From Polytrichum commune (Eukaryota > Streptophyta > Polytrichopsida > Polytrichales > Polytrichaceae): 60,000 nucleotides of DNA. The DNA is taken from the NCBI GenBank assembly GCA_950295325.1, contig OX485807.1:42502440-42562439 (forward strand), given 5' to 3'. Positions 35,721 to 47,510 of the stretch are shown here, in pieces. Position 1 is the first letter of the stretch. Each line of letters starts with the position of its first letter. Below the pieces are notes generated by a model, which worked only from the letters and a program-made list of their open reading frames with translations, did not search any database and was not told where the DNA came from. Position numbers and translations under genes: made by a program.

Positions 35721-36748
35721 ACCCTCAAGCTCTCAATCCGAAACTCTGAAGCTTTCCTACTCAAGCTCTCAAGCTTTTGAAACTCACAAACTCTCACACT
35801 GAAAGCTTTCACAAACTCACAAGCTTTCACAATGAAAGCTTTCACAAACTCAAAAGCTTTCACACAAGCTCTCAATCTGAAATCTCTCAAAACTTGCAAC
35901 AAAACTAATTTAAAACTTCAAGACTAAAAAAAGCAAGAGCTTCGCTCTCTAAACGCTCCGCTCCTCCTCTCCTCGAAATGACAAATGAGGAGAAGAGGAA
36001 GGGGCGCGGGGAGGTAGGTGCGCCGCTAGGGTTTCCCAGCACCTGCCACGTGGCACAACTCCACTGGCTAGGGTTGGGAGAGAGATGGGATGGGATGGTA
36101 TGGGAGGTGATGGGAAGGGATGGGATGGGATGGGATGCGATGGGAGATGGGAGATGGTTGTATATTGGAACCCTTCATGTTATTCTCATGCTTTGACATA
36201 TTTATATGTAATGGACGCGTTTAAGGCATTAACTTGACAAGCTTAGTTCAAATACATGAATTTTACTCGTTTTATTTCCTTAGTACCTCTACATTTGGAT
36301 TCCTTGTAAACATATTTTAGGAAAATATGCTCAGTTAATTCGTAATAAACAATGCATGTCACTCCCTAGGTTGTCAATGTAGAATCCACCCCCAAAGATA
36401 TATATATGGTGTTTTAAAATATAGTTTATGTAAGAGCTAGATATCTTTCAATTAATTCGATGGTTCCTCAAATAAATATTACATGCAAAAAAGAATTCAT
36501 AATAATATGAGATTGCACAGAGTTGCTATACGATAGGATGTCAATTCAAGTTCTAATATTAGGTGTTAGCTTGAACTAATGCATTTCTGGAGTGGTCAAC
36601 TATTTTGCTAGCATCAACTACGAGCTTGCGATGAATGAAGTTAATGCAATTACAAGGGTTTTTGAGGAGTCAATATTGTTTGTGTGTGTAATGTATCCTA
36701 GTAACAATCTAAAACCTAAACCCAAATACCACATACACAACTTTCACA

Positions 36749-36816
36749 AACCCTAAACCCCTAAACCCTACCCCCAAACCCTTACCCTAAACCCTAACCG
36801 CAAACCCTAAACCCTA
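36749..36816. repeat. Interstitial telomere-like CCCTAAA repeats
   Basis: Imperfect CCCTAAA units (plant telomere type) with variants such as CCCTTACCCTAA. Non-telomeric sequence lies on both sides. Confidence 0.8.
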
Positions 36817-37795
36817 CATCCCTGCATCTTTTTATCTTACCAACCTTTCTTATATGTGGCCATGTTGTTTTCTGAGGGCAGGTCAAATTGGTCTACCAAT
36901 GTTGGTTGGATGGAGAATGCTTAATTCCGTTCATAACAACTATAATAATTGATAATGATGGCAATTGTCAATTTCACATTCCAAATTAATAGATTTGAGA
37001 TAAAACTTTGGTTTAAGTGATAAGTGAAATTTCAAATATTCCCACTTTCACCTTAATAGTTCTGAGTGAAATTTCATCACACAATCCACGATCTTATTAT
37101 AATAACATGCATGTCTTAAGACTTCAATTTATATCAACACTTTAAGCTATGATGATGCACATCCTTCTCATAGGATGCAAAACATATATTAATTGTAAGT
37201 ACATACTATTGTATGCACCATTCCAAATTAATAGTGCATTTCCCCAAACCCTAAAAGTCTATTTCCAATAGGACCTCAACTCATTTAATCATGTGTCAAC
37301 TTAAACTAACAATCGAACAATGCATTCAACTATAAATATCACCAATGATCTAATAAACATTTAACCAATGTGTATCCGTACCCTTACAACAAGTGGACGA
37401 AAATTCAATTTCCAATAGGACGTCAAACACATAATAATTATAACTATGATTCAACGTTACGGTAGCTAGTATGGTTTCAAGTCTCAATGATCATTACGCT
37501 ATCATACTATGCAGCATTACAAATTGATTAATCCTTCCTACTCATGCCATTTTAATTCCTTATTTTCACACCTAGATACCATTTGAAAGAAGACCTAACT
37601 TACATATATTATTAGGTATAATTAGTTCATAGTGTCCTCAATCTACCCTAGTGCAAGCCATTATGGATTAACCCGATTTTTTAGTTGTATTCATGCACTT
37701 GGTGACCATATTACGGTCATTTTTTGATGTGAAACATATGATACCTATAATTTTAGGGGCGTCCGCAACATGTTTCTTAGCCACTCTGACCTCAT

Positions 37796-37797
37796 TG

Positions 37798-37840
<43 letters not shown>

Positions 37841-37955
37841 CTATGACTTCGACATTCATAACTTTATTAGGCATCAATTGTCAATTAACTTGGACTTCAT
37901 ACCTTAGTCGCAAATCATTAAATATTCAATGTTAACCATCTCCATATTTAGACAT

Positions 37956-37996
<41 letters not shown>
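37796..37996. repeat. Two (TA)n / (TG)n microsatellites
   Basis: GTGTGT then TATATA runs at 37796-37841, and TATATA at 37959-37996. Confidence 0.9.
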
Positions 37997-37998
<2 letters not shown>

Positions 37999-38390
37999 GT
38001 ATATACATATATTTCGATGAGACCTTGGTCACAACTAAGGTGTGCAACCGATTTATATATTTTCAATATGTTGGCGTGCATGCAAGGCATGTTCCATACA
38101 TGACAATGCTATTTATATAATTCCGCATGGATGGAATGGGAGATTGTTAGGTCAAAGAAGGCGGCGGGAATCTGCTTTTTAAAAAGCATCCAAGGGATTT
38201 TGAACCAGCGGGGTGAAGTACTTAAAGCTCTTCCCCCCACAACAAAGCTCTTTTCAGCGGCACATGCAAGTGTGCGCTCTACAGACCTCACCGAACGCGC
38301 TCAAGCCATTTCGTGTGCGCCAACCCTACACCACCCAGGTACAGTACAGGCTGTACCTACCGCATATACCGCCGTAAATACCGGAACTTT

Positions 38391-39459
38391 ACGAACGCAC
38401 GTTCGTAAAGATGAAGAGCTTCAGGTTTAGACAAACGATTCGGACCTGGACATGGCAAGGATTTACGAACGCGCGTTCGTAAATTCCACATGAGAGCATG
38501 TTCTGGATTGGGCTACTCATATGGATAGTCACATGCACGTAATCCATCTCAGTTATTTACGAACGTGCGTTCGTAAATATGCCTTCGAGGACCATGCAGA
38601 CATATTTGACCCTTATCTATTGGTACCTGATGGTCGGTAATTTACGAACGTGCGTTCGTAAATCCCACAGGAGATCATGTTTTGGATTGAGCTACTCATG
38701 GATAGTCACATGCACATCATCCATGGCATTTATTTACGAACGTGCGTTCGTAAATATGCCTTCGAGTTTCATACATACATATTTGACCCTTGTCTATTGG
38801 TACCTGTTGGTCGGTAATTTACGAACGTGCGTTCGTAAATCCCACATGAGAGCATGTTCTGGATTGAGGTACTCATATGGTTAGTCACATGCACTTAATC
38901 CATGACAGTCATTTACGAACATGCGTTCGTAAATATGCCTTCGAGGATCATACATACTTATTTGACCCGTATCTATTGTTACCTGATGGTCGGGAATTTA
39001 CGAACATTCGTTCGTAAATACATGTCATTATTGTCTACGCATCCAGCAACACATCTTCATTCATGCACATCAGTATGGCAGTAATTTACGAACACAGAAT
39101 AGCAAGAAAAATATGCTCATCGCTCGTCCGTGAAGGATGTGAACACGGGGTCGCACCCATTTACGAACGTCCGTTCGTAAATGGGTAGGTACGCAAAAGT
39201 CAACATAATCAAATTCACAATATGGAGGTGCTCAGTGTTCAAAATATTGTTGGAGTTGATTCAGGCATCATCTGCAGATTTGCTAATTTTGTGCGTATGG
39301 ACAAGTGTTCTCTTGTGATAGTATATCGCGCAGGTTCCTAAGTCAACATGGTACTTTGACCTACAAAACCGATATTCCTCAGGGTGCTCTCATTTGAGGG
39401 ATCTCGAAGGCCGCCGGATGTACATGGAGAAGTTACTGAGGTCACGAACGCGCGTTCGT
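38391..39459. repeat. Type I palindrome field, distal, with ~178-bp tandem units
   Basis: Sites start at 38391, 38464, 38559, 38644, 38736, 38821, 38914 (one mismatch), 39000 (near-match), 39163 and 39444. From 38464 to 39000 the sequence is a tandem repeat of 177-180 bp with two palindromes per unit, 92-95 and 85-86 bp apart. The units also share phrases such as ATGCCTTCGAG and GACCCTTATCTATTGGTACCTG. The field ends ~325 bp before the DUF7869-like start codon. Confidence 0.92.
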
Positions 39460-39784
39460 AAATGCATGTGGCGTTCTCGGATTTCTGATTTCGTCGTCGG
39501 TTGTATGTGGACAGGCGCTGGTCCGAACAGCAGGGCCCTCCTGGACGACTAACGAGTGTTCTCCTCTTTGTCCATGTATTGTTTACATTAGTGAACAACC
39601 TAGACGTATGCTTAAAACGTTTTTTTGGGACGCGCGTTCGTCTTTGTGCATGAGGTTCTCCAATGGTGCACCAAAATTTGTTTGTCAATTTTGGGCCATT
39701 TATCTCCACATATATTCTATCCTCTCTTGTATGCATTGCGGTGGTGGTTGGGTTGATCATGTCCTGGTGGTTGGTCTAGGCTGT

Positions 39785-42700
39785 ATGGCGTTGCATGTGG
39801 GTGATAGTTCATTGGAGTTGTCGACGTATGCATCGTCATCCGATGCTGAATGTGAACTGTCTTCCCCGTCGGCAGATAGTAATGGTGTGCCAAACGTGAG
39901 GGGGGTGTTTGTGGATACATCCTCCCATGAATCTTTGGAAGTCCACGAACAATCTCTGCATTCCGGAGATGACCACGATGACATTCCGTTGTGTGCCGGT
40001 TTCGGGAGGGAGCAATGGGTTGGCCTTGATGTCGTTCTACTCAACGAGGTTGGTGTCCCGGTGGCAGATGGTATATGTAGAAACTCCAATCCCCGTGATT
40101 GTGTCGATGCCAACGCCCTAGGTCTCGATGATGTTGGCGTGTGCATCTTGAACTCTTTGCTTCCGGTAGAGTTCCCGGTGACATGGAGATTTTCCTTGCG
40201 TCGATGGCCGCTTCGTCGAGTTCTACATGAGGAAGTGAGTTTGTGGGATCATGAGCGGCGGCATAAGCAAACACAATTAGCTTTGTTGGCCACAACACGT
40301 CCTCGCAAAGGCCTCCGTAGATATGATTCAAACCGTGTGCCTCGCGGAGATAAGGAGCGTCGACGGGATCGGCTTTTGGGGGACGAATCTATCCGTCTAG
40401 TGTCCGGCAAGGATTGTTGCGCGAGGAAATGTTGCCAATTTTTCCCGCGGGAGAAAATTAGATCTCTGCGTCAAGAGATGTGGCTTGCGGATTTTCGTAT
40501 GAGGTCGGCTAAGAAACTCGAGGTCCACAGAAATTTGCACCTTGATACCCATGGGCATAAGGTGGTGACACTTGAGAATGTTGATGTGTGTTGTACAGCG
40601 TGGTATACCATCCACGCCGTCTCCAAGGCTGACTTTTATAGGTTTCGAAAATATTCATCGTTGGGTCGCCGCTCTCGATTTCATGGCAACTCGGGCACAA
40701 AGAAACCTAGGGAGGCTACACTGCAAGCGTCCGCGACACTATCCACCATCATAGTGCCATTGGCCGATGCAATGCCCCACAAGACGAGGACATTGTCGTC
40801 AGGGGAGAAGGTTGTTCAAATGGTGTTGCCCACGGGCACAAAATGGAAGAACATCTTAACGGACATCAATGAAGTGGGTCGCATAGCGGGATGTGGGCCC
40901 ATTTCTTTGTCCAAGTTGAGTGTGATTAAAAACCAGCAGTTTGCGGAATACATTTTGAAAAGACCCGGGGACAAGTTCGCTAGATGTACGACGTGTGAAA
41001 AATACAAAGGTCTTCGAGACGCCCACCCCATAGGCACTGAATCTCATTCCAGACACCAGAAAAAATATATTGAACATGTCAACAATCAAGAGGCACACCG
41101 TCAAGATTACTATAAGAATCGTGCTCTATCCATAATGAGGCCCACAGAGGTTCTAACAGTCATCCATGATAAAATGGACCACGCCAAGACCGCATGCCCT
41201 TGTTATGCACGCAAAATAAAGGCCACGGATGGTCTCTTCAAGTTGCCCGTAGCTGTCACAGGTTTGTATGAAATCACAACTACGTGTTTAAAGTCTATCC
41301 AATTTTCTTGGGTGTGTTTGGCAAATGTCCAACTCCATACATCCGTTTAGTGGTTATTTGATTATTTTGGTCACGCATCGTTTGTTTTTTCCAGGTATGA
41401 TTGCCCACGGCCATGGGGACGTAAAGTATGCCCATTATGGTTTGGATTTTTACCCTGGGGATGCTAACCACACGGTGGGTTCATTTGCAAAACTGTTGCG
41501 CGATCTTGAGAAGCCACCGGTACATTCTTCCCGTGCACTTTTTGATGGTTGTGGAACCACATCCCTTTATGAGGCAGTGCTTTTGGGGAAGGAGGTTTGT
41601 ATGTCGTCATTGCCAGAACCACCCGGAGAGCCCATTTGTGCAAAACCATTGCCTCCAACTCTCCACGTTCAACTTGATAATTGTGCGAAGGACAACAAAT
41701 GTCGATACGTATTTTGTTTTTGGTCATTGCTCGTGGCGAAAGGAATCTTCAAGGAGGTGTTTGTGTCTTTCTTGATGGTGGGACATACACACGACGACAT
41801 TGATGCATCATTCGGACGGTGGAGCATGAAGTTGCATGAAGAAGATTTTCCAACCATACCTCTTCTTATGAAATCGTATATGGATTTGGACCATATGCCA
41901 GTAATTCCGCACTTGATTGAGGAAGTACCAAATTTCAAGGCCTTCATCAAGCCATACATGTTGAAGGGAGGGGACCGTTTGGTGGGGCATACCAAAGCAC
42001 AACAATTCCGATTTTATATGAGGGACGATGGTCTCCCGGCCATGCAATTCAAGCTTTTGTGCACATCTCCTAATTGGGGCCCGGATGATGGTATACTCGT
42101 ATGGCGTCAAGACAATGATGGGAAATGTTTGGTCCCGGATGGGGAACCAAAGCCTTGCAAACCCGAACCCATGAGGAATGGGCCGGAAATCATCAAAGGC
42201 ATATCCGGATTCATTGAATATTGGAAAGAGTTGTGCGAGGAGGACATCACAAGACGTGTTAGAGATACCCATGAACCGTTGATCGCGTATTGGGATCGCA
42301 TTCGCTCAGCCTTGATGACACTTGGTGGCGACACCCGTACGACTTTGACACAAGGATTTTGGCCACAAAGTCGTTTGACGGTTGTCGAGTCCGATACTAT
42401 GTTTTTCAGCAATGGAGACGTTCGTGAAGAGTTCGCAATGGACGAGCATTACGTTGGCCCTGCCCGCAATCGACCGGCACCGTCGTTTCGTGTAGGTGTT
42501 GATTGCCATGAAGGGTATTTGGTCCTCGTACGAGCTGGGGATGAGGAGCATCCCAAGCCAATTTGGTTGGTAAAAGCATTGTCTTCACCCAATTTTGTTC
42601 GAACTAGCCCCAACTTTCGTCAAATTGAGGTGGAATATTGTCATCCAAGCACTAAAGACCACAACGTGCTCCGCACTTATTTAGGTTGGGACACCAAAAA

Positions 42701-42914
42701 GAATTTTAAGTGGACAGTGGACTCAGCGTACACACCGGTTTGGATAAACACGGATACTATACTTTGTGCTTGGAAGCCGCGCAAAGGTTCCAACACAGAA
42801 GCAATGACCATCCCCCAAAAACATATACATTTTGCCAAAGACAACTTGGCACGTATTACAGCTGCGGAAAATGACGCCGAGAATGGATATGAAGCGGAAG
42901 ATGGAGATGGGTAA
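39785..42914 (+). CDS. DUF7869-like protein (unit A copy)
   Basis: Exons 39785-41261 and 41395-42914 share the intron position of the other two copies (ACAG|GT ATG); the predicted protein is 998 aa. The start is chosen because the similarity with unit B begins at this Met (MALHVGDSSLELS / MDSNVRDSAFELS); the frame is open further upstream. The N-terminal half has an RRWPLRRVLHEEVSLW block, the Cys-rich DCCARKCCQFFPREKIRSLRQEMWL segment and a CTTCEKYKGLRDAHP segment. The core has QLDNCAKDN (D587) and MVGHTHDDIDASFGRW (~621-636), spaced like acidic residues of an RNase H fold, though no catalytic triad is proven. The C-terminal third contains repeated Trp-rich blocks (VWRQDNDGKCLVPDGEP). It is divergent from the ParB-like gene across the palindrome field and is the last gene before the right terminal repeat. 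Confidence 0.82.
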
Positions 42915-43280
42915 ACATAACATAGGTGAAAGTTAACGGCGGGAAAAAACATTAGTACTTAGTAGTCTTGGTTTTTAATAGACTTAGTAGACTTGTCACA
43001 CTCCATTGTGGTATACGTTTGGGATGTGCCATCCAAAACCATAAGAACCTTACTTATGGGATGCGCACCCCAAACTCTATAATGACATAAACCATTTGTT
43101 TTTTATATTCGCTTGTTATTTTCCACATGGAGTTCACGTTTTCATTATAATTGCAATTTTCTATTTTTAGTATTAGGAATATTCTTTACGTGCGAATTTT
43201 TAAATTGTCATGTTCTTGATGTTCCCAACATTCCATATGCCCACAATATTGGCATCCCAAACTATGGGCATATTTTATTT
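42915..43280 (+). other. 3' flank of the unit A DUF7869-like gene
   Basis: Non-coding, AT-rich; no further feature recognised before the terminal repeat. Confidence 0.5.
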
Positions 43281-43319
43281 TGAGACTTTCAAAAGTCTCC
43301 GATTAACGAATATAGTGTT
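43281..43319 (+). repeat. Right terminal inverted repeat of unit A
   Basis: The foldback GAGACTTT-CA-AAAGTCTC is followed by CGATTAACGAATATAGTGTT. It mirrors the left end at 11415. AATG follows at 43320-43323. Confidence 0.78.
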
Positions 43320-43407
43320 AATGCAACCACCATTATGAAGAGAAGAAATGCTATTCGATTTTTCTTGATGTAGTCTAATGCCATTCACATTTGATATTTC
43401 CACAAGT

Positions 43408-43447
43408 AACACTATATTCGTTAATTGGAGACTTTGGAAAGTCTCAA
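43408..43447 (+). repeat. Left terminal inverted repeat of unit B
   Basis: Matches the unit A left terminus and the reverse complement of the right termini of units A and C. The preceding four bases are AAGT. Confidence 0.78.
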
Positions 43448-44064
43448 AATAAATTGGACCCGTAGTTTCGGATGCGAATATTGTGAACGTAGGGAACATG
43501 GGGAACAATGGCAACATAATGTTCGAAAGATCCATATGTGATGAATATATATGTTTCTAAATATAGTAATTATTTGGGGGATAATCAAAACTACGCCAAC
43601 ACAATATTCCAATGTCACAAATTCACAATTATTTTGTATTTTTGATTTTGTATTGAACAAAATTAATGAATCTATAAATAGCCATCTGATTTTATATCTA
43701 GGGACTCTTGGATGCGTATCCCAAACATAACATCTTAGCCAATTGTGGGTGAATTGAACGGCACATCCCAAACGCAACAATATTAAAATAATTTGACAGT
43801 GTGTATAAGAAATTGCAAATTAGCATCTGCAATATAATTATATAGTTTGGACTCCACATCCGTAAACACAAACATATAAAAAACATTTGATAGCGCATGT
43901 GAAGTTGGATTCCGCATCCGTAAATCAATACAATCATGATATATAATTGTAATCTATAAAATTGCTATAAAATGTGTCTAATATAGTATTCGACCCCAAT
44001 GTCATATATTTCATGAAAAACCAAGACACATTTCAAATAATTGTGGTCCAACCCTACGTCAATA
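43448..44064 (-). other. 3' flank of the unit B DUF7869-like gene
   Basis: AT-rich and non-coding; nothing further recognised. Confidence 0.5.
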
Positions 44065-47000
44065 TCATTCTCCATCTTCATCTTCAGCTTCATTTCCATT
44101 CTCGACATCGTTTTCTGCAGCAGCAATACGTGCCAAGTTGTCTTTGGCAAAATCTATATGTTTTTGGGGGATGGTCATTGTCTCTGATTTGGAACCTTTG
44201 CGTGGTTTCCAAGCACAAAGTATGGTATCTGTGTTTATCCATATTGGTTCGTATGCTGAGTCCATTGTCCATTTGAAACCTTTTTTGGTGTCCCACCCTA
44301 AATATGTGCGGAGCACATTTTGATCTTTGGTGCTGGGACGGCAATATTCCACCTCAATTTGATGAAAATTTGGGCTAGTTGGAACAAAATTTGGTGATGA
44401 CAATGCTTTTACCAACCAAATCGGTTTAGGGTGCTCCTCATCTCCAGGACGTACGAGGATCATATACCCTTCGTAGCAATCAACAGCCACACGAAATGAT
44501 GGAGCCGGACGATTACGAGCTGGGCCAACATAATGGTCGTCCGCTGCGAACTCTTCACGGATGTCCCCATTGTCGAAGAACATGGCCTCAGATTCCACGA
44601 TTGTCACTCGGCTTTGTGGCCAAAAACCTTGTGTCAAACATGAATGTGTTTCGATATCGGGTGCTAGCAATGCTGAGCGAATGCGATCCCAGTACGTAAT
44701 CAATGGTTCGTGGGTATCCCGAACACGCCTTGTGATGTCTTCCTCGCACAATTCTTTCCAATATTGGATGAATCCGGATATACCTTTGATGATTTCTGGT
44801 CCATTCCTCATGGGGTTGGGTTTGCAAGGCTTCGGCTCCCCATCAGGTAGCATACATTTGCCTTCTTCGTTTTGGCGCCATACGAGTATCCCTTCCTCTG
44901 GACCCCAATCCGGGGAAGTGCACAAAACTTTGAATTGCATGGCCGGCAAACCATCATCACGCATATAGAATCGGAATTGTTGAGCCTTGGTATGGCCCAC
45001 TAAACGGTCACCTCCCTTAAGAATGAATGGTTCGATAAACGCTTTGAAATCGGGCACTTCTTCAATCAAATGCGGGATGACTGGCACATTATCCAAATCC
45101 ATGTATGATTTCATGAGAAGAGGAATCGTCGGAAAATCCTCCTCGTGCAACTTCATACTCCAACGTCCAAATGAAGCGTCAATGTCATCATGCGTGTGGC
45201 CAACCATCAAAAAAGACACAAACACTTCTTTGAAAATGCCCTTGGCTACGAGCAATGACCAAAAACAAAACACGTATCGACATTTGTTGTCTTTGGCACA
45301 ATTGTCCAGTTGCACATGTAGAGTTGGAGGCAAAGGTTTAGCAAGAACGGTTTGTTCAGGCGGTTCTTGCAGTGACGATAGACATACTTCTTTCCCCTCT
45401 AGCACAGCCTCATAAATCGGTGTTGTTCCACATCTAACAAAAAGAGCGCGAGAGGATGATGTTGGCGGACTCTCAAGATCTCGTAGAAGTTTTGCAAAAG
45501 ACCCTACGGTATGATTGGCGTCGCCTGGATAGAAATCCAAGCCATAATGTGCATACTTGACGTCCACATGGCCATGTGCGATCATACCTGAATTAAGACA
45601 TACAAATGAGAAGTACATTCCAATATCATTTATAATAAGGAAATTCAATTTTTCCGCAAGCAGGCCAAGAAAATGAACAAACACTTACGGATGTACATCC
45701 GTAACTCTTAACGATGAGTATGTGGGTTCGCAAAAAAAATGTGAAAACCAACGAACCTGTGACAGATATTGGGAGCTTGAAATATCCATCTGTAGCCTTT
45801 ATTTTCCGTGCATAACAAGGGCACGCAGTCTTCGCATGGTCCATTTTGTCATGAATGATTGTCAAAACCTCATTCGGCCTCATTATTGATAATGCGCGAT
45901 TCTTGTAGTAGTCTTGACGGTGTGCCTCTTGGTTGTTGACATGCTCAATGTATTTCCGTTGATGTCTATTGTGCGACTCAGTCCCTATGGGATGTGCATC
46001 TCGAAGGCCCTTGTATTTTTCACAAGCAGAACACCTGGCAAACTTATTCCCAGGCCTCTTCGTAATGTACTCTGCAAATTGTTGATTCTTGATCACACTC
46101 AATTTTGACAACGAAATCGGCCCACATCCAGCCTTTTCGCCAACCTCATTAACATCCATAAGTATGTTCTTCCATTTTGTCCCTGTAGGCAAAACCATCT
46201 GGACAACCTTTTCCCCCGACGGCAGAGTCCGTGTTTTGTGTGGCATCGCATCTGCTAATGGCATAATGATGGTTGATAGTGTTGCAGCTGCTTGGAGTGT
46301 TGCCTCCCTGGGCTTCTTTGTACCAGAGTTGCCATGAAACCGAGAACGCCGTCCTTGCAGCGAGTAGTTCCGGAACCTATAAAAATCTGCCTTTGAAATT
46401 GCATGTATAATGTACCATGCCGTGCAGCATACCTCTATATTTTCCAAGGTCACAACCTTACGACCTTCGGCATCAAAGTGCATGTTGCGATGGACTTCAA
46501 GTTTCTTTGCAGATCGCATCCGAAAGTCCGCAAGCCACATCTCTTGTCTCAAAGATTTGATTTTGTCACGGGGAAATAGTTGGCAACACATTTTTGCACA
46601 ACAATCCTTTGTTGCTACGGACCTAATAGATGTGTCTCCCAATGTTAGATCTCGACGACGTTGCGTGGGTTCACGGGGCACGCGAACGGAATCATATTTA
46701 CGCCGACCTTGTCTAGGACGCATTGTGGCGAACAAAGTCTTTTGTATTTCCTCAAAACGACGTGCATGATTCCACAAGCTGACACCATCGTGAAGAACAC
46801 TTCGCAACGGCCATCGACGAAGAGAGAATCTCCAACCAGGAGGTACTTCCAATGGATGTAAGGAGTTCAAAATGCACACCCCAACATCTTCCTCCCCAAG
46901 GGGATTTGCATCAATACAGTCCATAGGATTTGAGTTCCTACAAACACCATTGGCCACGGGGACGCCGTATCCATTGACTATGACAACATCAAGATCAATC

Positions 47001-47161
47001 CATTGTTCCCGCGAATAACCCTCACATGTTGGTATGAAATCATCCTCTGCATTGGCGACACCAATTGTAGTTTCATGTTCCATAACACCTTCAAATTCGC
47101 TAGCATAGCTTGACGCTTCCGAAGATAACTCGAATGCACTATCTCGGACGTTGGAATCCAT
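44065..47161 (-). CDS. DUF7869-like protein (unit B copy)
   Basis: Exons 47161-45757 and 45587-44065 are joined at the conserved ACAG|GT ATG position; the predicted protein is 975 aa with no internal stop. It is closely similar to the unit A copy throughout, including FSLRRWPLRSVLHDGVSLW, DCCAKMCCQLFPRDKIKSLRQ, KDNKCRYVFCFWSLLVAKG and VGHTHDDIDASFGRWSM, and it ends in an acidic tail (NEAEDEDGE). It is convergent with the unit A copy across the abutting terminal repeats and divergent from the unit B ParB-like gene. The start Met aligns with the other copy's. Role unknown; its constant place beside the element end makes it the best candidate mobilisation protein. Confidence 0.82.
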
Positions 47162-47510
47162 GGCCACTACAAGTGACCCACATGAAGAGTATGTCAAAAT
47201 ATCCCATTCAATAAATGTCATGGATAGTCCTAACGCTTATTGTCAATGAAACACAATGTCAACAATAGTGGATTTCATGGCCTGGAAACAAAGACACATT
47301 GGTATACGAACGCGCGTACGTATATCTCCATGTAACAACATTATCAGTGCAAGCACGCGCATACATATGTCTTTATTTGTTCATAGTCGGCGGAAAGGTC
47401 CAGACAACAAAAACATGACAGTTTTATGGGCGCGCACCCGTAAATCTCTTCGTGGTCAAAGAGGTCAATATCATGCGCAAATGTTTTCGCAAACTATACA
47501 ACATAGGTAT

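Larger units (their letters stand above)
35100..38380. other. Non-coding block between the two unit A palindrome fields
   Basis: No gene is supported. It contains an AT-rich TATACGTATA palindromic run (35095-35150), an AAGCTTC/CTCTCAAGC minisatellite (35585-35720), a GATGG minisatellite (36085-36165), telomere-like repeats (36749-36816) and two (TA)n tracts. A GGGAGATTG polypurine-like motif followed by TTAGG near 38138 hints at retroelement debris. The uninterrupted palindromes on both sides suggest this block was inserted into one larger field. Confidence 0.45.
11415..43319. mobile_element. Unit A: giant TIR-bounded element (~31.9 kb, ~16.1 kb without the nested MULE)
   Basis: The left end (11415) and the reversed right end (43319) share AACACTATATTCG, then TA and GGAGACTTTT in register over ~33 bp. 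A 4-bp direct repeat AATG flanks it (11411-11414 and 43320-43323). Contents in order: conserved tail exon (-), ParB/MTase/FCP1 fusion gene (-) split by a MULE, palindrome field, DUF7869-like gene (+). Unit B repeats the same gene order in mirror image, which supports these limits independently. The termini contain CACTA, as in CMC/EnSpm elements, but no Tnp2-type transposase was recognised. The element class is therefore open. Confidence 0.72.

Noticed and set aside
36749-36816. A true chromosome end
   Set aside because: Repeats are short, imperfect and flanked on both sides by ordinary sequence.
38579-39084. Repeated short proteins (RTCVRKSH)
   Set aside because: They arise from the 178-bp tandem palindrome repeat with shifting frames and no homology.
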